From the NCBI RefSeq assembly GCF_000568255.1, contig NZ_KK037166.1, positions 5,753,674-5,800,188 on the forward strand: DNA of 46,515 nt. Direction: 5' to 3'. This DNA comes from Kutzneria sp. 744 (GTDB taxonomy: Bacteria > Actinomycetota > Actinomycetes > Mycobacteriales > Pseudonocardiaceae). Below are positions 24,401 to 33,569 of this stretch, in pieces. The position numbers were made by a program, and so were the translations under genes. The notes beneath the pieces were generated by a model that worked only from the letters and a program-made list of their open reading frames with translations, was not told the DNA's origin and searched no databases. The first letter of the stretch is position 1. Each line of letters starts with the position of its first letter.

Positions 24401-25594
24401 ATGTCCTGGCAAGAGGAGCTGCAACAGCTCGACAGCGAGCTGGCCCAGGGCCGGGTGACTCCAGAGGATTACCGTCTACGCCGCGACCAGTTGCTCGGCG
24501 TGGCCCAGGGTCAGCCGCCGCAGACGCCGCCGGGCGGTCAGCCCCAGCAGCCGGCCGAGCCGCAGCAGCCGCAGAGCAGCCCGTTCGGCCAGCCGTTCCG
24601 CTGGCAGCCGCCGTCCAACCAGCAGCAGGGCCAGACGCCGCCGGAGACGCCGTCGGAAAGCACCCAGGTGCTGCGGCCCATCACCGACCAGCCGGCCGGC
24701 GACAACGCGGAGCGCACGCAGGTGGTGCGCAACACCGGCGGTGACCACGCCGAGCGCACCCAGGTGGTGCCCAACGCCGGCGGCTTCGCCCCGGGCCCGC
24801 AGACCCCGCCGCCGTGGCAGGCCATGCCCCAGCAGCCGAGCATGGGCGGCGGCCAGCCGCAGGAGTACGGCGCGGCGCCGTGGAGCAACGAGCTGCCGCC
24901 GGACTTCGGCAAGGCCAGCTGGCCGTTGCAGGGTCCCGAGGTGTTCGACAGCGGCAAGCGCGGCAACAAGACCGGCAAGATCATCGCGATCTCGGTGGCC
25001 ATCGTGCTGGTGCTCGGCCTCGCGGCCGGCATCTACTTCTTCACGGCCGGCTCGAAGACCGACGCCACCACCACGACGTCGACCAGCGCGAAGCCGACGA
25101 CCACCACCTCGGCCCCGCCGCCGCTGCCGACGGGCCCGTTCGTCCAGGTGCCGGGCAAGCAGGTCTACAACGTCAACTACTCCATCGCCGACGCGGTGAC
25201 CAACCACGCGCCGACGGAGCAGGAAGTCGCCATCCTCAAGCAGAACGGCGCCATCCAGGTGGCCGGCGTGGTGACCCAGAACGACGCCATGCACGAGGGC
25301 ATCTGGGCGTTCCAGGCCGGCACCGGCGCCGACCCGAAGGCGATCCTCAACGCGATCGACAACTTCTACGCCCAGTCCAAGTACCAGCAGGTGACCACCG
25401 GCATCCCGACCGGCGTCACCGCCCGGACGCTGCCGGCCAGCGGTCCGGACGGCCAGACGGCGTTCCGCGCGCACTACATCACCAACGGCTACATCGTCCG
25501 GGTCGAGGCCTACGGTCCCGACGCGGCGGCCGCCGAGAAGGCGTTCCGGGACCTGCTCAAGACCGAGACGCAGAAGTTCGCGCCGACGCCGTGA
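24401..25594 (+). CDS. Pro/Gln-rich single-pass membrane protein, paralogue B, with TQVV repeats
   Basis: 397 residues from ATG 24401, 7 bases after GGAGG. The N-terminal motif SWQEELQQLDSELAQGRVTPEDYRLRRDQLL matches paralogue A. The Pro/Gln-rich cytosolic part contains three repeats, STQVL, AERTQVV and AERTQVV, at Thr88, Thr106 and Thr120. They look like actinobacterial Ser/Thr-kinase and FHA-recognition sites (Thr with a hydrophobic residue at +3). A single membrane helix (IIAISVAIVLVLGLAAGIYFF) and a Thr/Ser-rich linker precede an external domain (about residues 245-395). Its stop overlaps the next ATG as TGATG. Confidence 0.82.
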   Translation: MSWQEELQQLDSELAQGRVTPEDYRLRRDQLLGVAQGQPPQTPPGGQPQQPAEPQQPQSSPFGQPFRWQPPSNQQQGQTPPETPSESTQVLRPITDQPAGDNAERTQVVRNTGGDHAERTQVVPNAGGFAPGPQTPPPWQAMPQQPSMGGGQPQEYGAAPWSNELPPDFGKASWPLQGPEVFDSGKRGNKTGKIIAISVAIVLVLGLAAGIYFFTAGSKTDATTTTSTSAKPTTTTSAPPPLPTGPFVQVPGKQVYNVNYSIADAVTNHAPTEQEVAILKQNGAIQVAGVVTQNDAMHEGIWAFQAGTGADPKAILNAIDNFYAQSKYQQVTTGIPTGVTARTLPASGPDGQTAFRAHYITNGYIVRVEAYGPDAAAAEKAFRDLLKTETQKFAPTP

Positions 25595-28500
25595 TGTCGG
25601 ACGAGGTCGGCTACGCCGACGGCGCGGAGTCCGAGGTCCTGCTCGCGCTGAAGGCCGCCGAGGACATCAGCGCGGGTTCGACGGAGCTGGCGGCCAAGGT
25701 CGACTCCTGGGAGACGGCCTACCACTTCTCGCCGCAGCGGCTGGCCCTGTTGGCGCCGCTGCGGCTGCGGCCGGACCTGCGCGCGGTGGACCTGGGCTGT
25801 GGCACGGGCGTGCTGACCCGTGCCCTCGGCGAAGCCGGCCTGGACGTGCTCGGCATCGAGGGCACGGAGGACCGTGCGGCGGCGGCGCGGGAGCGCTGCC
25901 GTGACCTGCCGAACGTGCGGATCGTGCGCGGCGAGATCGAGAGCCAGCTGGCGGCGACCAGCGGCGTGGATCTGGCGGTGCTGTGCGGTGTGCTGGAGTA
26001 CAGCACCCGCTTCGGCGCCGGCCCGGAGCGTCTGCTCGACGGCGTCCGGCGGGCGCTGTCCGAGCGGGGCGTTGTCGCGCTGGCCATCGAGAACCGGCTC
26101 GGCGTCGGCTATCTGCTGGGCCGGCCGGAGGATCACCACAGCAAGTCCTGGGTGGGTATCGCCGACTACCCGGGCAGTCAGCCGCAGGCTCGCACCTGGA
26201 CCCGGCGGAAGCTGGCGTCGCTGCTGGCCGACGCTGGGCTGACGGCTCAGCGCTGGCTGCTGCCGTACCCGGACTACAAGCTGCCGCGCGTCGTGCTGAA
26301 CACGGCGTTGTTCGATCGGCCGGACGCCGAAGAGCTGGTGGAGAAGCTGGTCCGCGATCCGCTGCGCGGCGCGTTCGGCGGCGGCCTTATGGTCTCCCCG
26401 GCCCGCGAGCTGCACAGTGCGGCGGTGGCCGAGGGCTTTGGGATCGAGGTCGCCCCGTCGTTCCTGGTGCTGGCGTCGGCGTCCGAGGAACCGCTGGACG
26501 AACTGCTGGACCCGAGCCTGGCCTGGCTGGTCAACGCCGGCCGCCGGCCGGAGTGGCGGCGCACCCGGGCGCTCGGCCGCGATCTTGTGCTGACGTCGAA
26601 CACCGCCGGCAGCGTGCGGCGCGACTGGCTTCGGCAGCAGAAGGCCGCCACTGAGTCGTGGCTGCCCGGCCGCCCGCTCGACGCGGCGATGCTCGATGCC
26701 ATGCGCACGGGCGAGCTGGCCGAACTCCGCCGGTTGGCCTTGCTGTGGCAGCAAACCGTGCTGGCCGAGGCGCGACCGCTGACCGCGGACGACGACCGGC
26801 ATCCGTATCTGCCGGGCCGGGCCGGTGTGGTGGTTCTGCCGCCGGATCACCTGGACGTGCACCCGGGCAACTTGATCCTCGCGCCGGACGGCAGCGTCGG
26901 ACGCGTCGACCGCGAGTGGCTGGCCGGCACGGGCGTGGACGCGGAGCTCGCGCAGCTGCGGTCGCTGCTGGAGCTGGCCAACGATCTCTACGACACCGGC
27001 TCGCCGCACGTCTGGGGCCACGAGGCCACCGTCCGCGATCTCGTGCGGGGCCTCGCCGATCTGGTCGGCCTCGTGGCGGCCGCCGACGAGCGCTGGACGG
27101 AACTGGTCGACGCCGAGGGCGAACTCCAGTGCCTGGTCGCCGGCACGCCGGCCGAGGCGACGGTCAGGTCGCTGCACGAGCGGGCGAGTCAACCCCCTCG
27201 ATCGCCGCTGTGGGCGATCGAGGGCGGCCTCGACCGGATCGTCGCCGATCTCGACTACCGCCAGGCGCTCGAAAACCACATCAAGGCATTGCAGCAGGGC
27301 CTCGACGACGTCAATGCCGATCTCGACCGGCACCGGCAGGCGCTGGATGACAAGCAGGCGCACGCCGAGCAACTGACCGGCCGCCTCGGCGTCTCCGAGC
27401 AGGAGCTGTCCGTCGCGCGGGCCGAGTCGGCGCGGTTGGATCGGCGGCTGGGCATGGTGTTCGCGGAGCTGGCGGACGCGGCGCTGGAGGCCGAGTGGTC
27501 GCAGGCGCGGGCCGGGGAGCTGGAGCAGCAGGCGGCGGCCGTGGCCGACCGGCTGACGAAGACGCGGGCGCGGCTGGATGCGTTGGAGGGCGCCAAGATC
27601 GTGCGGGCGGCGCACCGGTATCTGTGGCCGTCGGCGCGGATTGCGCGTGGCGTAAGGGATATCGCGCTGGGGCGGGCCGGGGACGAAGGCGATGCCGTGC
27701 TGCGGCGGTCGGGTCCGCTGGCCGGCGTGTTCGGGGCGCGCATGCGTGAGTCGGCGCGGCCGAAGCGTGAGGCGGAGCTGCACTACCTGGTGAACGTGCC
27801 GGAGAAGCCGGTCGCGGTCGGTCGCGGGCAGGTCGTGGACCTGGACGGCTGGGTGGTCAACGCCGGCATCGCGGTGAAGGACGTCCGGGTGCTGTTCGAG
27901 GGCGCCTGGCACGCGGCGAGCCTGGGCCACGCGCGGCCGGATGTTGTCGCGGCGCTGGGGCCTTCGGTCGTCCGCACGCCCGAGGGCTGCGGCTTCCGGG
28001 TCCGGCTGTCGCTGACGCGGATCGATGCGCGGGTGGACAAGCCGCTGGTGCTCGGCGTGCTGCTGGTGGACGGAACCCTGCTGCGGCGCGAACTTCCGCC
28101 GCTGCGGCTGGTGCCGTCCACTGTGGACCCAGTGGCGGTGTCGTGGCCCGGCAAGGGCCCGAAGGTCGCGGTGTGCATGGCGACCTACCGGCCGGATCCG
28201 GCTTTCCTGGCCGCACAACTGGATTCGATCCGGGCGCAGACCCATGACAACTGGGTGTGCGTGCTCAGCGACGACAACTCGGGCCCGGAGTCGGTCGCGG
28301 TGATCCGCCGGCTGATCACCGGCGACGACCGGTTCGTGCTGGTGGAGCACGAGGACAACGTCGGCTTCTACGCCAACTTCGAGCGCGCGCTGGCCGCCGC
28401 GCCGTCCGATGCCGACGCGGTCGCGCTCGCCGACCAGGACGACGTGTGGGATCGGGACAAGCTGGCCACGCTGCTGTCCGCGCTGGGCAACCACGGGCTC

Positions 28501-29178
28501 GTCTACTCGGACATGCGCCTGGTGGACGAGCACGACACCGTCGTCGCCGGCTCGTTCTGGCAGGACCGCCGCAACCAGTGGACGGACCTGGAGGCGTTGC
28601 TGCTGCTCAACACCGTCACCGGCGCGTCGAGCCTGGTGGACGGCCGGACGCTGCGGGAACTGGTGCTGCCGTTCCCGCCGGGCACGCCGTCGGCGTTCCA
28701 CGACCAGTGGATCGCGGCCACGGCGCTGGCCGACAGCAAGCTGGCCTTCGTGGACCGTGCCCTGTATTCGTACCGGCAGCATGGGCAGGCCGTGACCGGC
28801 CACCGCCAGGAACGGCTGGACAAGGGCCTGCCCGGTCGCCTCGGCCTGGCCCTACTGGCCTTGGGGCGCAACGAGGTGCTGACCGCCGAGCAGGAGAATC
28901 AGCTGGAAGCCGTGGCCGAGTACGAGCTGCGCCGGGTCGCCCAGTTCGCTTCGACGCTGCTGCTGCGCGTGGACAGCATGACGGCCGAGGACCGCGAGCG
29001 GCTGACCGAGCTGAGCGAGGTCGAGCACCGCCGCGCGCCGCTGCTGAAGCTGGCCACCCGCTCCCGTGAGGAAACGGCTGGCGCGGAACGGTTCCTGCTC
29101 AGCGCGGCGCTGCGCTGGCACGCGCTGCGCAAGTCACGGGCGAAGATCCCGCCGCTGGCGCTGCCGAGCATCGACTAA
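25594..29178 (+). CDS. Methyltransferase / APH-like kinase / coiled-coil / GT2 multidomain protein
   Basis: 1194 residues. Order: class I SAM methyltransferase (about 45-270; VDLGCGTGVLTRAL, GIEG); a kinase-like region (about 320-550) with the complete aminoglycoside-phosphotransferase motif HLDVHPGN (H419, D421, N426) and metal-site Asp439 in VDREW; a coiled coil (about 554-675, from QALENHIKALQQGLDDVNADL); a beta domain (about 725-840; LDGWVVNAGIAVKDV, HARPDV); and a GT2 glycosyltransferase (from about 857; VAVCMATYRPDPAFLAAQLDS, with LADQDDVWDRDK near 946). The first three modules occur in the order seen in the O-antigen terminator WbdD. It probably modifies and extends a surface glycan at the membrane. 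It is translationally coupled to paralogue B. Domain boundaries are by eye. Confidence 0.85.
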   Translation: MSDEVGYADGAESEVLLALKAAEDISAGSTELAAKVDSWETAYHFSPQRLALLAPLRLRPDLRAVDLGCGTGVLTRALGEAGLDVLGIEGTEDRAAAARERCRDLPNVRIVRGEIESQLAATSGVDLAVLCGVLEYSTRFGAGPERLLDGVRRALSERGVVALAIENRLGVGYLLGRPEDHHSKSWVGIADYPGSQPQARTWTRRKLASLLADAGLTAQRWLLPYPDYKLPRVVLNTALFDRPDAEELVEKLVRDPLRGAFGGGLMVSPARELHSAAVAEGFGIEVAPSFLVLASASEEPLDELLDPSLAWLVNAGRRPEWRRTRALGRDLVLTSNTAGSVRRDWLRQQKAATESWLPGRPLDAAMLDAMRTGELAELRRLALLWQQTVLAEARPLTADDDRHPYLPGRAGVVVLPPDHLDVHPGNLILAPDGSVGRVDREWLAGTGVDAELAQLRSLLELANDLYDTGSPHVWGHEATVRDLVRGLADLVGLVAAADERWTELVDAEGELQCLVAGTPAEATVRSLHERASQPPRSPLWAIEGGLDRIVADLDYRQALENHIKALQQGLDDVNADLDRHRQALDDKQAHAEQLTGRLGVSEQELSVARAESARLDRRLGMVFAELADAALEAEWSQARAGELEQQAAAVADRLTKTRARLDALEGAKIVRAAHRYLWPSARIARGVRDIALGRAGDEGDAVLRRSGPLAGVFGARMRESARPKREAELHYLVNVPEKPVAVGRGQVVDLDGWVVNAGIAVKDVRVLFEGAWHAASLGHARPDVVAALGPSVVRTPEGCGFRVRLSLTRIDARVDKPLVLGVLLVDGTLLRRELPPLRLVPSTVDPVAVSWPGKGPKVAVCMATYRPDPAFLAAQLDSIRAQTHDNWVCVLSDDNSGPESVAVIRRLITGDDRFVLVEHEDNVGFYANFERALAAAPSDADAVALADQDDVWDRDKLATLLSALGNHGLVYSDMRLVDEHDTVVAGSFWQDRRNQWTDLEALLLLNTVTGASSLVDGRTLRELVLPFPPGTPSAFHDQWIAATALADSKLAFVDRALYSYRQHGQAVTGHRQERLDKGLPGRLGLALLALGRNEVLTAEQENQLEAVAEYELRRVAQFASTLLLRVDSMTAEDRERLTELSEVEHRRAPLLKLATRSREETAGAERFLLSAALRWHALRKSRAKIPPLALPSID

Positions 29179-31103
29179 CCAACCGCGCTCGGCAGCGCCC
29201 CGCAGTCGACGATCACGCCCTCCATCTCGGCGCGGAACGCCGCGGCGGAGAACTTGGTCCGGCACACCTCGACCAGCGCCTGCTGGATCTCGGTCCACAG
29301 CACGTCGTCGGTGAGCATGCGGTCGCACAGCTCGACGATCTCGGCCGGCGACTCGCCGACCAGGTGCCGGGCCATCCAGCCCAGGTGCAGGCCCTCGCCG
29401 CCGACCGGCGTGGTGACGAACGGCAGGCCGGCGGCCATCGAGTCGACAAACTTGATCTTCACGCCGGCGCCGTAGCGCATCGGCACCACGTGCAGACGGG
29501 CCTTGGACAGCCAGACACCCGGGTCCGGGACCTTGCCCAGCACCTCGATGTCGTTGCGCGCCAACGCCCGCACCGCCGGCGACGGGTCGGCGCCGATGAC
29601 CCGCAGCAGCAGGCCGGGATGCCGCCGGGACAGCTCCGGCAGCACGTCGTCGACCAGCTCCAGCACGGCGAACTCGTTGGGCGTGCGCGGCGTGTTGTCG
29701 AAGCCGCCGAAGAACGCCAACCCCTGCCGGCCGTCGAGACCGGGGACGTCGCCGGGCAGGTTGGCCGGGTAGCAGGCGACGTGCACGGAGGTGTCGGGCG
29801 CGATGCCACGGGCCCAGCGCGCCTCCTCCTCGCTCACGCAGACCGCCACATCGGCCCAGTTGAAGGCGTGTTCCTCCTGGTCACGTAGGTGCCGCGCCTC
29901 GATCGCCAGGCGTCGGCGCTCGGCCGAGGTCAGCGCCGTCTCGAAGTACTGGCCGGGGCGGCGGTAGAACAGCGCCTCGGAGTCGTAGACCTTGACCGCC
30001 TGCGGCTGCGACTTGGAGATCGTCAGACCGGCCTGGGCGAAGTTGTGCGGCCGGAACACCACGACGACGTCGTACAGGCCGGCCCGCTCGGCCGACCAGC
30101 GCCGTGCGTCGGTGACGCCCCAGACGACCTCGATTCCCTTGGCCTGCAAGGCCGGGGCGTACTCCTCGGCCCGTTCGGGCGAGTGCGCGTAGAAGGTGAC
30201 GCGGGCGTTCGGGTCGGCCAGCCGCCACGCGTCGACGACCGCCATCGTGCGGGGGTCCCCGCGGCCGCGGTCGGCCTGCGGCACGCGGTCGTCGATCAGC
30301 AGCACCCGATAGCCGGCATTGCGGTCACGCAGCCAGTACTTGTGGTGCTCGCGCTCCGGCTCGTCCAGGCCGACGACGTCCGGCCGGTCGGCCAGCTCCT
30401 GCGGCCAGCGGCGCGTGAACACCTTGTGGTTGAGCCGCATCAGCTCCATGGCCCGGTCGGTGGTGCTGCTGCCGTGGCGGGCGTGCACCACCCGCGACCG
30501 CGGGTCCAGCCACACCGTCCAGCCCAGCGACTTGAGCTGGACCTGGAGGTCGACGTCCTCGAAGTAGGCGATCTCGTAGTCGGCGCTGAAGCCGCCGGCC
30601 TGGTGGAAGGCGCTGCGACGCATCAGCAGGCAGGCCGCCGAGGCGTAGTCCACCTGGCGCGCGAACATCTCCTGCTCGGGGCCGTCCCAGGCCCGGCACC
30701 AGCCGTCGCCGCCGATGACGCTGCCGGCTTCCTGCACGGTGCCGTCGGTGTTGAGCATGACGGGCGCGACCGCGGCGACCTCCGGGCGCGCGTCGAGCAC
30801 CTCCAGCAACGGTTCCAGCCAGCCCTCGGTGACCTCGACGTCGGCGTTGAGGAAGCACACCAGTTCGGTCTTGGCGTGCCGCACGGCCAGGTTGCAGCCG
30901 GCGCCGAAGCCGAGGTTGCGGTCCATGCGCAGCACGGTCGCACCGGTGAGGTGCGCGGCCAGCCACTCGCCCGTGCCGTCCGGCGACGCGCTGTCCGCGA
31001 CGATCACCTCGTACGGCTGCGGGGTGTGCTCGGCCAGCTTCTTCAAGCAGTCCACGACCAGCTGGCGGCCCCCGTACGAAACCAGGACGAACGTGATCCT
31101 CAT
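29175..31103 (-). CDS. GT2-GT4 fused glycosyltransferase
   Basis: 642 residues. The N-terminal GT2 (about 1-275) has FVLVSYGGRQLVVDCLKKL, VIVADSASPDGTGEW, NLGFGAGCNLAV, the DxD-type NADVEV and YFEDVDLQVQLKSLGW, as in rhamnosyl- or galactofuranosyltransferase-like enzymes. The C-terminal GT4-type GT-B part starts with VLLIDDRVPQADRGRGD and contains YDSEALFYRRPGQYFE, FFGGFDNTPRTPNE, LHVVPMRYGAGVKIKFVDSMAAGLPFVTT. It should add two sugars in series. It shares ATGA with the upstream frameshifted gene, and its stop overlaps the convergent multidomain gene by 4 bases. Confidence 0.92.
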   Translation of the reverse strand: MRITFVLVSYGGRQLVVDCLKKLAEHTPQPYEVIVADSASPDGTGEWLAAHLTGATVLRMDRNLGFGAGCNLAVRHAKTELVCFLNADVEVTEGWLEPLLEVLDARPEVAAVAPVMLNTDGTVQEAGSVIGGDGWCRAWDGPEQEMFARQVDYASAACLLMRRSAFHQAGGFSADYEIAYFEDVDLQVQLKSLGWTVWLDPRSRVVHARHGSSTTDRAMELMRLNHKVFTRRWPQELADRPDVVGLDEPEREHHKYWLRDRNAGYRVLLIDDRVPQADRGRGDPRTMAVVDAWRLADPNARVTFYAHSPERAEEYAPALQAKGIEVVWGVTDARRWSAERAGLYDVVVVFRPHNFAQAGLTISKSQPQAVKVYDSEALFYRRPGQYFETALTSAERRRLAIEARHLRDQEEHAFNWADVAVCVSEEEARWARGIAPDTSVHVACYPANLPGDVPGLDGRQGLAFFGGFDNTPRTPNEFAVLELVDDVLPELSRRHPGLLLRVIGADPSPAVRALARNDIEVLGKVPDPGVWLSKARLHVVPMRYGAGVKIKFVDSMAAGLPFVTTPVGGEGLHLGWMARHLVGESPAEIVELCDRMLTDDVLWTEIQQALVEVCRTKFSAAAFRAEMEGVIVDCGALPSAVG

Positions 31104-32105
31104 GCCCGCCTGATCTTCCCGTAGGTCTCACGCAGCGGCTGCGACCAGCGCAGCAACTTGGTCTGCCGCAACGCGTTCAGCTCGCGGTGGTCCTCGGCCG
31201 CGCGGGCCAGCGCCTCGCGGTGCAGGTGGCGCTCGTGCTCCAGCTCGGCCCGCAGCCGCTCGACCGCCTCGGAGTCGTCGGCCGCCATCAGCTTGTCCAC
31301 AAGGATCTGTCGCTCGTGCAGCATGCGGTGGCGCTGCCGGGCGTGGGCGTGTCGCAGTGCCGCGTTTTCGGCGGCCAGGTCGGCGATCCGCCGCTTGAGG
31401 TCGCCGCCGCGCTCGACCAGCGCCTGCTCGGCCGCCTCGGCGAAGTCGTCGATCTGCGCCCGCGCTTCCCGGGCCAGCACACGGACGTCGATGATCGGGC
31501 CCGTCACCGCCGTGCCCAGCGCGGCGGCCGCTGCGGCGACGTACGGGTCTTCGGTGACGACCTTGCGCGCCGAGGCGATCGCCGCCAGCTTGTCCTCGAA
31601 GACCACGTCCGCCGGCAGCTCGATGCCGTCCGGGCCGATGACGTAGTCGTCCTCGGGCAGCTCCCCGAGCTGGCGCAGCTGAAGCGTCCGGGCCTTGAGG
31701 ACTTCCGCCGGCACCAGGCCGTCGGCCAGCACCGCGAGATTGGTCGTGACGGTCGGCCGGTCCATGGCGAAGAACGCCTCGGCCCGCGCGGTTCCGTACA
31801 ACGCGGTCAGGTTGGTGTCACGGGTGAAGGTCGCGCACAGGATGCTCAGGTGCGCGGCGTCGTCGATCTGCCGCAGGCGCTCGGGCGTGGGCTCGCCCAG
31901 CGGCTCCGCGATCAGGCCGCCGTCCGACACCGAGGGCCGGCTCCAGCCGAGCGGGGCGTAGTGCGTGACGCGCCAGCCGGGCAGACCGCGTCAGCAGCTC
32001 GCGTTCCAGCACCCGGGGCACCACCTGGTCACCGAGCCCCGGTAGGTCGCTGCTGCCCCACAGGGCGATGGCGCCGACGGTGGTCGGTCGGGACTCTGCA
32101 CGCAC
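31100..32105 (-). pseudogene. Polysaccharide pyruvyl-transferase-like gene with C-terminal coiled coil, frameshifted
   Basis: Two frames join into one protein. From GTG 32105 the first frame reads TTVGAIALWGSSDLPGLGDQVV and reaches ERELLTR. After one extra base near 31985 the second frame continues LPGWRVTHYAPLGWSRPSVSDGG and runs to the stop at 31100. The first frame otherwise decays into Arg-rich nonsense, and the second frame is blocked just upstream by TGA, so the lesion is well placed. The body (ILCATFTRDTNLTALYG, AFFAMDRPTVTTNLAVLADG) resembles pyruvyl-transferase-like GT-B proteins with low confidence. Residues near the C-terminus form a coiled coil (VERLRAELEHERHLHREAL). True mutation and sequencing error cannot be told apart here. 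Confidence 0.7.
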
Positions 32106-32112
32106 GTCGGGC

Positions 32113-32118
32113 ACTGTA
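32113..32118 (-). promoter_or_regulatory. Putative leaderless -10 element (pyruvyl-transferase-like gene)
   Basis: TACAGT on the minus strand ends 7 bases before the GTG at 32105; this favours 32105 over the in-frame GTG at 32114, which the box overlaps. Confidence 0.4.
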
Positions 32119-32130
32119 CCGAGTGGCCTT

Positions 32131-33510
32131 TCAGCGTTTGGGATGCGCGGCCAACTGCTGGAGGATCGGGTCGAGCACCGAGGGCTGGGTCAGCGGACTG
32201 ATGCCGGACGCCAGGTTGCGCTCGACCACCTCCAGCACCACGGTGTCGCTGTCCACCATGCGCTGCGCCTCGGCGTTCGGGTCCTGCTGCACGACGGCGC
32301 TCGGCGCGAGGGTGACGTCGGCGAAGGTGGCGGCCAGGAAGGGCGCCGCGTAGTTGGTGAACGAGTCCGTGACCATCGTGGTCTTGCCGGCGACCATGCC
32401 GTTGACCGGGTTGTCGGTGCGGAAGGCCAGGACGTTATGGGTGTCGAACGGCCCCTGCTGGGTGCGGTCGACGCCGCCGTCCGGGGCCAGCCGGTAGGTG
32501 TGGCTGCTCTCCGTGCCGGTGCGGGCCAGCATCGGCGGCAGGTCCGCCGAGCCGTCCACCTTGGCCCCCTCGGTGACCCGCCACGGCACGTCGATGCCGG
32601 GACTGATGGCGCCGGCCAGGGCCCGGGTCATGATCAGGCCGCCGGCGTAGGTCCAGTGGGTGTCCTGCGGGTAGTAGACCGAGGAGCCCAGGCGGGCCAG
32701 GGCCGGCCGCAGGTCCACGGCGCCGGCCTCGGCCGTCACCTGGGGCCAGAACTTCGCGCTGAAGGCCAGCGCGCAGGACTTGCCCGGGTACTGGTCGGGC
32801 AGGTTCTCCGGCACCGCCGTCGACTTGTCCGGCGGGACCAGCAGCACGAACCTGCGGCCGGACTGCTCGACCGCCTTGCGCAGCTTGACCAGGCTGGAGA
32901 TGACGGTGTCGAGCGGCTGCTGCGGCTGGCACTTGCCCTGCGTGTCGTAGCCGAAGTACAGCCAGTTGTTCTTGCCTTCGATCACCCGGGGATAGCCCGC
33001 GATCGGCGGCGGCTCGTTGTCCAGCGGCGACGAGCCCGGCACCGGCGGGGTGACCGTCGGCGGCGGCCCCCCGGCGATCGGCCCGCTGGACGGCTGCGAC
33101 GGGTCCCCGCTGTCCTGGTTCGGCGGCTCGCCGAAGATCGAACGGCTGATGCCGTCGGTCAGCTTGATCGCCTGTTCGCGGAAGGACAGGTGGTCGGTGG
33201 CCCAGGGGCCGAGCTCGGTGAAGAAGGACCAGCCGTCGCCCGCGCCGGGGAACGGGTGCAGCGCTCGGTTCTCGATCGACGGCGGCGTGCCGAACAGGGT
33301 CAGGCCGAACAGCGGGGTCACGAAGAAGACCACCGCACAGACCAGGGCGAACCGCTGCTTACCGTGTCGGGGGCGGTAGAGCGGGTGATCATCCGGCAGC
33401 CAGGACTCATGTCGTCCGATCGGCTGCGTGTCCTCGCCCAGGTCCCCCACGGCCTGCACACTAACCCAGTGGCCGTCGCCGCCGTGGCCGTCTGCGGTGA
33501 CCCGCCGCAC
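32131..33510 (-). CDS. AlgX/AlgJ-like SGNH-type acetyltransferase-family protein, membrane-anchored
   Basis: 459 residues from GTG 33510 (GGGAGA upstream); in-frame GTGs at 33459 and 33450 are alternatives. One membrane helix (FALVCAVVFFVTPLFGLTLFG, about residues 54-74) is followed by an external domain with SIENRALHPFP, GPWATDHLSFREQAIK, WLYFGYDTQGKC, FVLLVPPDKSTAVPENLP, YYPQDTHWTYAGG (the Asp-x-His pair of AlgJ/AlgX) and MVTDSFTNY (nucleophile Ser). These features match enzymes that O-acetylate exported polysaccharides. A Pro/Ser/Gly-rich insert lies at about residues 135-170. It fits the glycan locus downstream. Confidence 0.87.
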   Translation of the reverse strand: MRRVTADGHGGDGHWVSVQAVGDLGEDTQPIGRHESWLPDDHPLYRPRHGKQRFALVCAVVFFVTPLFGLTLFGTPPSIENRALHPFPGAGDGWSFFTELGPWATDHLSFREQAIKLTDGISRSIFGEPPNQDSGDPSQPSSGPIAGGPPPTVTPPVPGSSPLDNEPPPIAGYPRVIEGKNNWLYFGYDTQGKCQPQQPLDTVISSLVKLRKAVEQSGRRFVLLVPPDKSTAVPENLPDQYPGKSCALAFSAKFWPQVTAEAGAVDLRPALARLGSSVYYPQDTHWTYAGGLIMTRALAGAISPGIDVPWRVTEGAKVDGSADLPPMLARTGTESSHTYRLAPDGGVDRTQQGPFDTHNVLAFRTDNPVNGMVAGKTTMVTDSFTNYAAPFLAATFADVTLAPSAVVQQDPNAEAQRMVDSDTVVLEVVERNLASGISPLTQPSVLDPILQQLAAHPKR

Positions 33511-33569
33511 GGGGCGTTCTCCCGTGCAGATGACACCGCTGCGGCCCCTTGTCGAAGGTCACGTATTTC

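Noticed and set aside
25510-28803. A 1097-codon minus-strand frame opposite the multidomain gene
   Set aside because: Arg/Gln/Pro/His-rich, no recognisable motif, and fully antisense to a gene with conserved domains in order.
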